DNA of 36,205 nucleotides from Actinobacteria bacterium UBA3028 (GCA_002367715.1 DFDL01000087.1:1-36205); one strand, 5' to 3'; counted from the stretch's first letter, positions 7,637-14,983 are shown. The notes: generated from the letters alone by a model not told the origin. A program made the numbers and translations.

Positions 7637-8731
7637 ATGTCGCCATCTGGTGCGCAGGCCGATGTTATTTCATTGGTCACAAATACTTTAGCCAGACTTG
7701 GGTTTTTGCAATCCCCCTCGGCAAACCTTGGTGAACTCGAACGAAATGGTCTGCGCGCTTTTCAACAAGAACGAGGCTTGATTGTTTCTGGCGAGATTGA
7801 TGCTCCAACTCGCCGGGCAATCGAAGAGGCGCGTTGGAAACTTGGCGATCGAATTCTCTCCTTTCTTCCAGGAGGAGCTCTTCAGGGAGATGATGTTGCG
7901 ACTTTGCAATCACGGTTAGTTGAGATGGGTTTTGATTGTGGTCGGGTAGATGGAATTTTTGGATCCCGAACGGATCTAGCTGTTAAAGAGTTTCAAAAAT
8001 CAGTAGGTGTGAAGATTGATGGGGTTTGTGGTCCAGCAACGATTACCTCTCTAATGAGGCTAATTAAAACTGTTTCCGGAGGAGCGCCGACCCAACTTCG
8101 GGATAGTGCAAAGCGTGCTGTTCGTGGTCCAGCACTTGCAAATAAAATAATTGTTTTAGATCCAAGTTCACTAGATCAAGATCGTGAAATTACCTTTGAT
8201 ATCGCACAGCGTTTAGAGGGACGTCTTATTGCGCTAGGCGTGACTGTGTATTTATCTAGAAGCAAGGTGAAAGATCCGAGTGATATTGATCGTATTAATT
8301 TAGCTAATGAGTCTGAAGCAGATTTAGTCATATCCTTTCATACCGATAATTACAAAAGTGCGATCGCTCATGGTTTAGCTACTTACTACTACGGCAATGA
8401 ATCCCATGGGGTGCATTCAGTTGTTGGCGAGAGGTTTGCGGCGCTGGTACAGCGTGAGATTTCGGCTCGCACTGATTTACTAGATTGCCGGACCCATGCA
8501 AAAAGTTGGGACTTGTTACGCCTTACTAAAGCACCGACGGTTCGAATTGACCTTGGGTATCTCTCAAATCCTGGCGATATGAAGCGGTTATCTGATCTCG
8601 CATTCCGTGAAACAGTCGTTGAGGCGATCATGGTGGCTATTCAAAGGCTCTATCTATCGGCCGAGAGCGATGCCAAGACGGGTGCTTTGAAAATCTCTGA
8701 TTTGCGCCGGGCCGGTATTCGGCGGGATTAG
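7637..8731 (+). CDS. cwlM: CwlM-like peptidoglycan-binding amidase homologue, probable pseudoenzyme
   Basis: A 364-residue protein with two N-terminal peptidoglycan-binding (PG_binding_1) domains at about 10-65 and 85-140 and an Amidase_3 fold at about 170-340. It has no signal peptide. Active amidases bind zinc through His, Glu, His and a catalytic Glu. Here the first His motif (normally DxGHGG) reads LDPSSLD at 174-180, so the His is lost. Glu184 and His235 (ISFHTDN) remain, and the last acidic position is Asp305 (IDLGYLSN) rather than Glu. The loss of ligands, the cytoplasmic form and the position after trxA match CwlM, which in mycobacteria regulates MurA instead of cutting the wall. I infer the same role here. 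The C-terminal KTGALKISDL contains Thr348, a possible phosphosite. Confidence 0.88.
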   Translation: MSPSGAQADVISLVTNTLARLGFLQSPSANLGELERNGLRAFQQERGLIVSGEIDAPTRRAIEEARWKLGDRILSFLPGGALQGDDVATLQSRLVEMGFDCGRVDGIFGSRTDLAVKEFQKSVGVKIDGVCGPATITSLMRLIKTVSGGAPTQLRDSAKRAVRGPALANKIIVLDPSSLDQDREITFDIAQRLEGRLIALGVTVYLSRSKVKDPSDIDRINLANESEADLVISFHTDNYKSAIAHGLATYYYGNESHGVHSVVGERFAALVQREISARTDLLDCRTHAKSWDLLRLTKAPTVRIDLGYLSNPGDMKRLSDLAFRETVVEAIMVAIQRLYLSAESDAKTGALKISDLRRAGIRRD

Positions 8732-8781
8732 TCCGAGGTAATTAAATTCGCCTTGTTCTTTAAATATGGCAAGATTGGTAG

Positions 8782-10035
8782 ATGAATAACGAGATTACGC
8801 GAATACATACCGGTGAGGTTCAAAACCTATCCGATCGCTTCGCAAATCGTGCTGCAATGATGAAGCCGAGTGAGATTAGATCTCTATTCGCTGTTGCATC
8901 AAGACCTGACATTGTTTCGTTGGCTGGTGGAATGCCAAATCTCTCAGCTTTCCCGATGGAGATGATGGCAAATGTTGTACAGAAGTTAATTGTTGAAAAT
9001 GGTCAAGAGGCGCTCCAGTATGGAAGCGGACAGGGCCATCCAAAGCTTCGTGAACAGATCTGTGATGTGATGGCTTTAGAAGGAATTCGTGCCCATCCTG
9101 ATGATGTAATTATTACTACTGGCTCACAACAAGCACTGGATTTAATATCTCGAATTTTTATTGATCCAGGCGATGTTGTTCTAGTTGAAGCTCCGTCATA
9201 TGTTGGCGCTCTTGGTACTTTCTACCAATACGAAGCTGAAGTGATTCATGTTTCAATGGATGACAATGGGTTGATTCCGATCGCACTGCGTGAGGCCATA
9301 ACCGCTACCAGGACTACTGGGCGGAAGATTAAATTTTTATATCTGATTCCGAACTACCAAAATCCAGCTGGAGTTCTTTTAACTGCAGAGCGCCGCACAG
9401 AAATTCTCGAAATCTGCCGCGAAGAGTCAATCTTTGTAATCGAAGATAACCCTTATGGCTTACTTGGGTTTGATCGACCATCCCCAAATGCAATGCGGGC
9501 TGAAGATTCGGAGAACGTGCTTTATCTTGGAACTTTCTCCAAAACAATTGCACCTGGTTTTCGAGTTGGGTGGGCGCTAGTTCCACAATCATTAAAAGAG
9601 AAGTTGGTTATTGCAAGTGAGTCTTCGATTTTATGTCCCTCAAATTTCACACAACTAGCAATCTCTAGCTATCTCTCTGATCAGCCTTGGCGCGACCAGA
9701 TTGCCTCTTTTACCCAGCTTTATAAAGTTCGTAGAGATGCAATGCTTGAGACTCTAGAGGAGACTTTCCCAAAAGGGGCTACTTGGACTAAACCAGGTGG
9801 TGGATTCTATGTTTGGATAACTCTTCCGCCAGAGATTGATACCAAAGCGCTTATGCCAAAGGCGATTGTCGCAAAGGTAGCTTACGTTCCAGGAACAGCG
9901 TTCTATGCCGATGGTTTTGGTAGTTGGTCTATGAGACTTTCCTACTGCTATCCAAGCCCAGAGCGTATTCGTGAAGGCGTTAGATCATTGGCGGGAGTAA
10001 TTAATACAGAGATGCAACTGCGCGGCTTAAATTAA
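8782..10035 (+). CDS. PLP-dependent class I/II aminotransferase
   Basis: A 417-residue fold-type I aminotransferase. Visible features are SLAGGMPNLSAFP near 46-58, the cofactor-binding region TTGSQQALDL (112-121), the Asn of PNYQNPAG (190-197), EDNPYG (221-226) and the Schiff-base lysine Lys254 in GTFSKTIAPGFRVGW. These resemble the 2-aminoadipate (LysN)/MocR-type subgroup; the amino-acid substrate is not determinable from sequence. A gene of this type lies beside parB in several Actinobacteria. The start is separated from cwlM by 50 nt, so it may have its own promoter; no clear ribosome-binding site is seen. The last 9 nt overlap the convergent parB stop. Confidence 0.9.
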   Translation: MNNEITRIHTGEVQNLSDRFANRAAMMKPSEIRSLFAVASRPDIVSLAGGMPNLSAFPMEMMANVVQKLIVENGQEALQYGSGQGHPKLREQICDVMALEGIRAHPDDVIITTGSQQALDLISRIFIDPGDVVLVEAPSYVGALGTFYQYEAEVIHVSMDDNGLIPIALREAITATRTTGRKIKFLYLIPNYQNPAGVLLTAERRTEILEICREESIFVIEDNPYGLLGFDRPSPNAMRAEDSENVLYLGTFSKTIAPGFRVGWALVPQSLKEKLVIASESSILCPSNFTQLAISSYLSDQPWRDQIASFTQLYKVRRDAMLETLEETFPKGATWTKPGGGFYVWITLPPEIDTKALMPKAIVAKVAYVPGTAFYADGFGSWSMRLSYCYPSPERIREGVRSLAGVINTEMQLRGLN

Positions 10036-10899
10036 TTTATTAATTCGCTCTAAATCTTCAAGTGTCGCGAATTCGATTGTTATTTTTCCTTTCTGTTTTC
10101 CAAGCTCGACACTAACTCGTGTATCTAGGCGATCTGACAAGCTATCAGCCAACTCTTTAAGGTGTGGAGATAATAATCTTCCTGCCCTAGGTTTTGCTCT
10201 CTTATTTGTTCCTTGATGAGTCGCAACAATCTCTTCTGTTGCTCTGACACTTAATCCCTCAGAGACTATTCGCCCTGCTAATTTCTCAATCTCGCTCTCA
10301 TTGGTCAATGAGAGCAGGGCTCTAGCATGACCCGCCGATAAAATTCCTACTGCGACTCTACGTTGCACACTTGCAGGTAGATTCAATAATCGAATTGTGT
10401 TTGTAATTGCAGGCCGTGATTTTCCAACTTTTGAAGCGAGCTCATCATGTGTGTACCCAAAATCATCTAATAGATTCTGATACGCAGCGCCCTCTTCAAG
10501 TGGATTTAATTCGCTGCGGTGAATGTTTTCTAATAGCGCTTCTCTAAGTAATTCATTATCTGGAGTCTGGCGAATAATTACTGGAATTGTTTTTAGTCCA
10601 GCTAATTTAGAGGCGCGCAATCTGCGCTCTCCCATAATTAATTCGTACTTTCCATTTCCGAGATCTCTAACTACGGGAGGTTGTAAAATTCCCACTTCCT
10701 TTATTGATGAAGAAAGTTCGTTTAGCGCATCAGTGTCAAAATTAGTTCTAGGCTGTCTATGGTTTGGAATAATAGAATTAATATCTACTTGACCTTGGTC
10801 AGCGATCTTTACACCAGTGTTTGAAGTTATTGGATCTGAGAGCGATGTTGGAATTAGCGAATCTAAACCCCGCCCTAGTCCGCCTTTACGAGTACTCAT
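10027..10899 (-). CDS. parB: Chromosome partitioning protein ParB
   Basis: The CTP-dependent DNA clamp that loads at parS and organises the origin for segregation with ParA. The 290 residues begin with the usual RKGGLGRGLDSLIP, continue with the N-terminal CTPase motifs GERRLRA (90-96) and ENIHR (124-128), then the parS-reading helix-turn-helix (LASKVGKSRPAITNTIRLLNLP, about 154-175). A C-terminal dimerisation region follows. The start overlaps the parA stop by 4 nt, typical of a parAB operon. A perfect parS lies 1.6 kb away inside rsmG. The coding sequence contains a 22-nt inverted repeat (listed separately). Confidence 0.97.
   Translation of the reverse strand: MSTRKGGLGRGLDSLIPTSLSDPITSNTGVKIADQGQVDINSIIPNHRQPRTNFDTDALNELSSSIKEVGILQPPVVRDLGNGKYELIMGERRLRASKLAGLKTIPVIIRQTPDNELLREALLENIHRSELNPLEEGAAYQNLLDDFGYTHDELASKVGKSRPAITNTIRLLNLPASVQRRVAVGILSAGHARALLSLTNESEIEKLAGRIVSEGLSVRATEEIVATHQGTNKRAKPRAGRLLSPHLKELADSLSDRLDTRVSVELGKQKGKITIEFATLEDLERINKLI
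10294..10315. repeat. Perfect inverted repeat inside parB
   Basis: Arms GCTCTCATTG (10294-10303) and CAATGAGAGC (10306-10315) are exact reverse complements around a 2-nt centre. The element lies within the codons for ALLSLTNESE in parB. As RNA the centre is too tight for a simple loop, although opening two or three inner pairs would make a normal hairpin; as DNA it could be a dimeric binding site. It is unlike the parS consensus. Its function is unknown and it may be a coding coincidence. Confidence 0.6.
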
Positions 10900-11843
10900 G
10901 CTGTATGTGCTCCGTTGTTATGACCATTGATTTGGTGGTTTAATGTTTGATTATTTATCTCACTAGATCCACGCCGGGCAATCTCTCGCGCCACCGTCAT
11001 ATATGCGATTGCTCCTGGTGATGAAGCGTCATAAGTCATCACAGTCTGATTAAATGATGGGGCTTCAGATACGCGGACTGCTCTTGGAATCGGTACATCA
11101 ATTAATTCATTTGGAAAATATTGGCGAACGTTATTCGCAACATCATTTGCAAGCCTTGTTCTGGAGTCAAACATTGTTAAGACAATTGTTGTTATCCGCA
11201 CTCTTTGATTTAACATCTGTTGAACTTGTTGTAGAGTCTTTAGTAGAAGTGTTACTCCCTCTAGTGAGTAGTACTCGCATTGGATTGGAACCATTACCTC
11301 TTCGGCTGCTGTTAATGCATTTACTGTAAGTAGGCCAAGGCTTGGTGGACAGTCGATAATTACATAATCTATTCGAGTACCACTTGCCTCTCGTTCTGCT
11401 AAAAATTTCTCTAAAGCCAGCTTGAGCCTTGACTCTCTAGATACAAAACCGACCATATTAATTTCGGCGCCAGCTAGCTCTACATCTGCAGGAGCGCATT
11501 CAAGGTGTGGAAAGCCTGCAACTTTGGTTACTATCTTTGAGAGTGGTAAATCTTTTACAAGAACTTCATACATTCCAGAAATCCCATCGCGGTCGACGCC
11601 AAGAGCAGTACAAGCATTTCCTTGAGGATCGAGATCTATGACCAAAACCTTTAACCCTCCCATTGCTAGGGCTGCTGCGATATTTACAGCTGTTGTTGTC
11701 TTCCCGACCCCACCCTTTTGGTTTGCCACAGTAAAGACCCTGGTCTTAAGAGGTGTGGGCATCGGCTCTTTGAGGCGTCGGATTCCTACGACTTTAGCCT
11801 TTGCCTCGCCGGCAGTGGCATTGGTTTCACGTGAATCATTCAC
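10896..11843 (-). CDS. parA: Chromosome partitioning ATPase ParA
   Basis: The ParA/Soj ATPase that binds the nucleoid and moves ParB-parS complexes. The 315-residue protein has the deviant Walker A KGGVGKTT at 43-50 (two lysines, typical of ParA/MinD), VIDLDPQGN as the A' motif and VIIDCPPSLG as Walker B. The first 34 residues are a variable extension. The start at 11843 gives MNDSRETNAT, and codons near it carry a parS-like sequence. rsmG ends 8 nt upstream and parB begins 4 nt inside the end, so the three genes are probably co-transcribed. Confidence 0.97.
   Translation of the reverse strand: MNDSRETNATAGEAKAKVVGIRRLKEPMPTPLKTRVFTVANQKGGVGKTTTAVNIAAALAMGGLKVLVIDLDPQGNACTALGVDRDGISGMYEVLVKDLPLSKIVTKVAGFPHLECAPADVELAGAEINMVGFVSRESRLKLALEKFLAEREASGTRIDYVIIDCPPSLGLLTVNALTAAEEVMVPIQCEYYSLEGVTLLLKTLQQVQQMLNQRVRITTIVLTMFDSRTRLANDVANNVRQYFPNELIDVPIPRAVRVSEAPSFNQTVMTYDASSPGAIAYMTVAREIARRGSSEINNQTLNHQINGHNNGAHTA
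11824..11837. promoter_or_regulatory. parS-like site (one mismatch)
   Basis: GTTTCACGTGAATC differs at one base (T for A at 11836) from the 14-bp core GTTTCACGTGAAAC of parS. It lies within the first codons of parA, close to oriC, where parS sites cluster in Actinobacteria. A second CACGTG half-site follows at 11841-11846. ParB binding here is inferred; single-mismatch sites are often bound but more weakly. Confidence 0.65.
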
Positions 11844-11851
11844 GTGCGTAT

Positions 11852-12472
11852 CTAACCAGCCTTTTTGAGTTGAATTACTCGGGCTAATGGCAACTCGCCT
11901 AGGTTGATCTCATGAATCTCAGATAGGGCGACCTTTTTAAAGACTTTTGGAGCTTGGCTCTTTGCATCCTCTAGTTCGCTGGCTGCCGACTCTCCCTTCA
12001 TTGCCAAGAGTGAGCCACCACCCACCACAAGGTGCCATGAGATGCTGGCTAGTTTTGGGAGTGGCGCTACCGCCCTGGCTGTTACAAAGTTAAATCCACC
12101 CTTGAAGGACTCTGCTCGCCCCCGTTTTACTGCGATATCAATCCCAAGTTCGGCCACAACCTCCTCAAGGAAATTGATTCGGCGTTGAAGGGGTTCTAGA
12201 AGGGTTACTTGAATATCAGGTCTCGCTAGAGCTATGACAATGCCTGGTAGCCCCGCTCCTGATCCGATATCTAAAAGTGAAGAGCTTTGGGAGAGAAGGG
12301 TGGTGATAGGAATGCAATTTGCGATGTGGCGATCCCAGATTCGATCGCTCTCTTTTGGTCCAATTAGGCCGCGCTCGATACCCCAGGTAGCCAGAATTTG
12401 CGCATATCTCTCGATCTCGCTCTGGCGCTCGCCAAAGTAGGTCGAGATAAGGGTTTCACGTGAAACGCTCAC
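11852..12472 (-). CDS. rsmG: 16S rRNA (guanine-N7)-methyltransferase RsmG (GidB)
   Basis: Methylates N7 of G527 (E. coli numbering) in 16S rRNA using S-adenosylmethionine. The 206 residues contain the SAM-binding LLDIGSGAGLPGIVIAL near 65-81, LEPLQRRINFLEEV near 92-105 and FVTARAVAPL near 129-138, all characteristic of RsmG. The position between jag and parA is conserved in Actinobacteria. The start (MSVSRETL) is set by the upstream jag stop 11 nt away. The parS palindrome overlaps codons 3-7, so this N-terminal sequence may be constrained by DNA binding as well as by protein function. Confidence 0.96.
   Translation of the reverse strand: MSVSRETLISTYFGERQSEIERYAQILATWGIERGLIGPKESDRIWDRHIANCIPITTLLSQSSSLLDIGSGAGLPGIVIALARPDIQVTLLEPLQRRINFLEEVVAELGIDIAVKRGRAESFKGGFNFVTARAVAPLPKLASISWHLVVGGGSLLAMKGESAASELEDAKSQAPKVFKKVALSEIHEINLGELPLARVIQLKKAG
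12453..12466. promoter_or_regulatory. parS centromere site (perfect)
   Basis: The 14-bp palindrome GTTTCACGTGAAAC is an exact match to the core of the conserved bacterial parS sequence. It lies in the 5' codons of rsmG about 2.5 kb from the origin, next to parAB. ParB is expected to load here and spread. I found only this perfect copy in the window. Confidence 0.93.
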
Positions 12473-12483
12473 TTGTGAGTTAT

Positions 12484-12978
12484 TTACTCAGGTAGAACAA
12501 CTACACAACGATTTGGGTCTTCGCCCTCAGATTCGCTAGTTAGTCCAATTTCTTGAATTGTGTCATGGACAACCTTGCGCTCAAAGGCGTTCATGGCGCG
12601 GAGTTTTACCGATTCTCCAGAGGACTTGACCTGCTCAGCAACCTCGTGGGCTAGTTTTGCTAGCTCCTCTTTCTTCTTGCTGCGGAAGTTGTCGATATCG
12701 AGCATCAATCGCGAGCGTTCTCCTGTGGATGTTTGGACTGCAAGGCGGGTTAGCTCTTGAATTGCATCCAAGACCTCTCCTCTATCCCCAACTAGATGGC
12801 CAAGGGCGCCACCTGCAATTGAAAGGGAGGCTCGGTCATTTTCGACATCGATATCGATATCACCATCAAGGTCTGTGATATCCAGTAGCGCCTCTAAGTA
12901 ATCTGCCGCTACATCACCCTCTTCTTCGAGTCGGGCCACCAAAGACTTCTTCTCGCTCTTCTCAACTACTTCACTCAT
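12484..12978 (-). CDS. jag: Jag/KhpB-type KH-R3H RNA-binding protein
   Basis: A 164-residue single-strand nucleic-acid-binding protein. The N-terminal 25 residues are acidic and coiled, followed by a KH-type domain (LGHLVGDRGEVLDAIQELTRLA near 59-80) and a C-terminal R3H domain carrying the Arg-x3-His motif in FERKVVHDTI near 132-141 and the conserved ending NRCVVVLPE. It lies between yidC and rsmG as in other Actinobacteria (Rv3920c). In Firmicutes, KhpB affects cell elongation and division by binding RNA; here the role is inferred. A 75-nt gap separates it from yidC, enough for a promoter or processing site. Confidence 0.93.
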   Translation of the reverse strand: MSEVVEKSEKKSLVARLEEEGDVAADYLEALLDITDLDGDIDIDVENDRASLSIAGGALGHLVGDRGEVLDAIQELTRLAVQTSTGERSRLMLDIDNFRSKKKEELAKLAHEVAEQVKSSGESVKLRAMNAFERKVVHDTIQEIGLTSESEGEDPNRCVVVLPE

Positions 12979-13025
12979 TTTCTCTCCTTTTATCGATTAA
13001 ATCTCTACTTGCTTCTCTTTTGACT

Positions 13026-13057
13026 GATATATCTGTTATGCCCGATATATCCGTTAT
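13026..13057. repeat. Short direct repeat at the yidC-jag junction
   Basis: Two copies of a 14-nt AT-rich word, GATATATCTGTTAT (13026-13039) and GATATATCCGTTAT (13044-13057), differ at one position and have an 18-nt period. The second copy includes the yidC stop codon. GATATATC is itself a palindrome, so each copy also has dyad symmetry. It may be a binding site or replication slippage; no function can be assigned. Confidence 0.55.
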
Positions 13058-13995
13058 TTCTTCTTTTTCTTCTTTTTCTTTGAAGGTTGTTGTCTTTGTT
13101 TCTGCTGGTTTGTTTCATCATCTTGATCTGGGTTCACATCCCCAGCCGCACTTCCATCCATACTTGGAAGCTCGCCGGTCTCGCTATTTTTAATAGCACG
13201 CTTTTTTATTAGCTCTTCGTATGCTGGTGAACCAGGTGTTGGATTTCGCTTGATTACATAAAATTGTTGACCAAAAGTCCATAGGTTTGTTGTTGACCAA
13301 TAAATTAAAACACCAACTGGAAAGTTAACTCCGGTTACCGCGAAGATGACTGGGAAAACATAAAGCATGATTTTCTGTTGTTGCAACATCATATTGTTTG
13401 AAGAGTCCATTTTCGGCATCCCTTTGACCATTAACTGGCGTTGGGTTGTGAAGGTTGTTGCAGACATAAAAACAATTAGTGCAATGGTCACAAGTTTTGT
13501 CTGTCCGTTGGTGCCAGAACTCAAAAATGTACTAGAGAGGTTGGCTCCAAAGAATTCGGCTTTTTGTGCTGCGTTTAATAGATCTCCTTTTAAAAATCCA
13601 TGTGGCACATCTCGAGCAATTCCATTTAATACTGTAAATAGGGCAAAGAATATTGGTGCCTGGGCAAGGATTGGAAAGCATGATGCAAGGGGATTGGTTT
13701 TATGCTCTTTATAAAGCTTCATCATCTCTTCGGATTGCTTCTGGCGATCATCCTTGTATTTTTTTTGTATCTCTTTCATGTGTGGTTGTAGAGCTGTAAG
13801 AGCTCTCTGACTCTTAATTTGTTTCACAAAGAGCGGAATTAAAATAATTCGAAGAACAATTACGAGCCCGATGATTGAAAGACTCCATTTAATACTTTCG
13901 TGTCCATCCTTACCAAAGATAAAACCAAAGAAAGAGTGAAAAGTTACCATCACCCAGGAAACGGCGTAGTACAAGGGGTTTAGGATCGATCCCAT
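13054..13995 (-). CDS. yidC: Membrane protein insertase YidC
   Basis: Inserts and folds membrane proteins, alone or with SecYEG. The 313-residue protein has five hydrophobic segments, a conserved basic cytoplasmic loop (LQPHMKEIQKKYKDDRQKQSEEMMKLYKEH, about 88-117) and NFPVGVLIYWSTTNLWTFGQQ near 234-254. It lacks the large periplasmic domain of Gram-negative YidC. The C-terminal tail is very basic and ends in nine lysines, as expected for ribosome contact in Gram-positive forms. Its start overlaps the yidD stop (TAATG), so the two are translationally coupled. Confidence 0.96.
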   Translation of the reverse strand: MGSILNPLYYAVSWVMVTFHSFFGFIFGKDGHESIKWSLSIIGLVIVLRIILIPLFVKQIKSQRALTALQPHMKEIQKKYKDDRQKQSEEMMKLYKEHKTNPLASCFPILAQAPIFFALFTVLNGIARDVPHGFLKGDLLNAAQKAEFFGANLSSTFLSSGTNGQTKLVTIALIVFMSATTFTTQRQLMVKGMPKMDSSNNMMLQQQKIMLYVFPVIFAVTGVNFPVGVLIYWSTTNLWTFGQQFYVIKRNPTPGSPAYEELIKKRAIKNSETGELPSMDGSAAGDVNPDQDDETNQQKQRQQPSKKKKKKKK

Positions 13996-14240
13996 TAGTT
14001 AGCTCCAGTTTTTATTGGTTGTTTTGAATTCTTTGATAGGACATAGTCGACGCCACCATGTGACCATGGGTTGCACTTAATAATTCGCCAAGCTGACATA
14101 ACAATGCCTTTGGCGCCATATTCCTCAATTGCATTAAGTGCATAAGTTGAACAGCTTGGGTAGTACTTACAACGAGGGCCGAAAGCTGGAGATATCCATC
14201 TTTGATAAAACTTGATCGCTTTGGAGAAGATTTTCCTCAT
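13995..14240 (-). CDS. yidD: Membrane protein insertion efficiency factor YidD
   Basis: An 81-residue protein with the family signature: FYQRWISPAFGPRCKYYPSCSTYALNAIEEYG at 12-43 and IIKCNPWSHGGVDYV at 53-67, with three conserved cysteines. YidD assists YidC and Sec in membrane insertion. The length is typical. It overlaps rnpA by 4 nt upstream and yidC by 1 nt downstream, keeping the conserved rpmH-rnpA-yidD-yidC order. Confidence 0.95.
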   Translation of the reverse strand: MRKIFSKAIKFYQRWISPAFGPRCKYYPSCSTYALNAIEEYGAKGIVMSAWRIIKCNPWSHGGVDYVLSKNSKQPIKTGAN

Positions 14241-14578
14241 GTGTTTGCTCTAAATTTGCTAAGAGCTTTGGGTAGCAACTCATTAAACTCATTCTGAAAA
14301 TTTGGCTGGTTGCGAAGTACGCGAATCACAAGTTGAGTATTGGGTGGAATATTTTTTAACTCATTGGCTACAAGATGGCGAAGTTGCCTAGAAATCCTAT
14401 GGCGCACAACCGAGCCACCGACCGATTTATTGACAATTAATCCCACCTGGGGCGCTAATGGATTATTTAAGTTGGCTCTTAGGTATAGAACAAGCGAGAG
14501 AGATGTTGCTCGAACTCCAGTTTTTGTAGTTAGGGCAAAATCTTTACTTGCTCGCAACCTGTTTTTGGTTGGTAGCAC
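14237..14578 (-). CDS. rnpA: Ribonuclease P protein component
   Basis: The protein subunit that helps RNase P RNA mature tRNA 5' ends. The sequence contains the RNR-like core GLIVNKSVGGSVVRHRISRQLRHL in its middle and the N-terminal NRLRASKDFAL. I chose the GTG at 14578 (VLPTKNRLRAS) because actinobacterial RnpA proteins typically begin just before the NRLR motif, giving 113 residues. A TTG at 14590, directly after the rpmH stop, would add four residues (MPIS) and cannot be excluded. No clear ribosome-binding site supports either start; coupling to rpmH translation is likely. Confidence 0.93.
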   Translation of the reverse strand: MLPTKNRLRASKDFALTTKTGVRATSLSLVLYLRANLNNPLAPQVGLIVNKSVGGSVVRHRISRQLRHLVANELKNIPPNTQLVIRVLRNQPNFQNEFNELLPKALSKFRANT

Positions 14579-14590
14579 GGATATCGGCAA

Positions 14591-14728
14591 TTATGCAGAG
14601 ATGTTGGTGCGGCCTTTAGCGCGACGACGAGCAAGAACTGCTCTTCCGCCACGTGTTGCCATGCGAGCGCGGAAGCCATGCTTCTTTGCGCGTTTACGTA
14701 CGTTTGGTTGGAAGGTGCGCTTTGACAT
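14591..14728 (-). CDS. rpmH: 50S ribosomal protein L34
   Basis: A 45-residue, highly basic protein with the textbook L34 sequence: MSKRTFQPNVRKRAKKHGF, then RARMATRGGRAVLARRRAKG and a short tail. It is the first gene of the minus-strand run leading away from the origin. A strong Shine-Dalgarno (AAGGAG) sits just upstream of the ATG. The upstream 364 nt are the rpmH-dnaA part of the origin region and must also contain its promoter, perhaps near the palindrome at 14792-14806. Confidence 0.98.
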   Translation of the reverse strand: MSKRTFQPNVRKRAKKHGFRARMATRGGRAVLARRRAKGRTNISA

Positions 14729-14791
14729 AAATCTCTCCTTAAAACTTTTGGGAATCTCTCCATTAGGTCTACACCTTCTGGGTCACAACTA

Positions 14792-14806
14792 TCACAGTTA
14801 CTGTGA
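14792..14806. promoter_or_regulatory. 15-nt palindrome upstream of rpmH
   Basis: TCACAGT and ACTGTGA flank a single central T, forming a perfect odd-length inverted repeat. It lies 64 nt upstream of the rpmH start and far from the DnaA boxes. The symmetry suggests a dimeric repressor or activator site controlling rpmH, or an origin-binding regulator. The protein that would bind is unknown. Confidence 0.5.
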
Positions 14807-14895
14807 GGGGGTTAGGTTACGGCTACCTGTTGATAAGGGTCAAACCTGAGATCTAGTCGAGTTAGGTTTTAGAGTCCAATTTGAGTGGAACCTTG

Positions 14896-14922
14896 GATTT
14901 TAGAGATTTTAAAGATTTTAGA
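14896..14922. repeat. Three tandem AT-rich 9-mers next to a DnaA box (candidate DNA-unwinding element)
   Basis: Units GATTTTAGA (14896-14904), GATTTTAAA (14905-14913) and GATTTTAGA (14914-14922) follow each other without gaps. A fourth partial unit, GATTTGTGG, runs straight into the perfect DnaA box at 14927-14935. Phased AT-rich repeats beside a DnaA box are the usual form of an unwinding element or DnaA-filament track. Function is inferred. Confidence 0.65.
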
Positions 14923-14926
14923 GATT

Positions 14927-14935
14927 TGTGGATAA
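14927..14935 (-). promoter_or_regulatory. DnaA box (perfect)
   Basis: TTATCCACA on the minus strand, directly adjoining the 9-mer array. Confidence 0.85.
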
Positions 14936-14974
14936 CCACTTGCGCTTTCTGATAAATACCCTTAGTTTCGCTCT

Positions 14975-14983
14975 CTATCCACA
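14975..14983 (+). promoter_or_regulatory. DnaA box (one mismatch)
   Basis: CTATCCACA on the plus strand, in opposite orientation to its neighbours. Confidence 0.6.

Noticed and set aside
14340..14849. Plus-strand open frame of 169 codons across rnpA and rpmH
   Set aside because: It is the antisense of two certain genes (rnpA, rpmH); the translation has no recognisable features.
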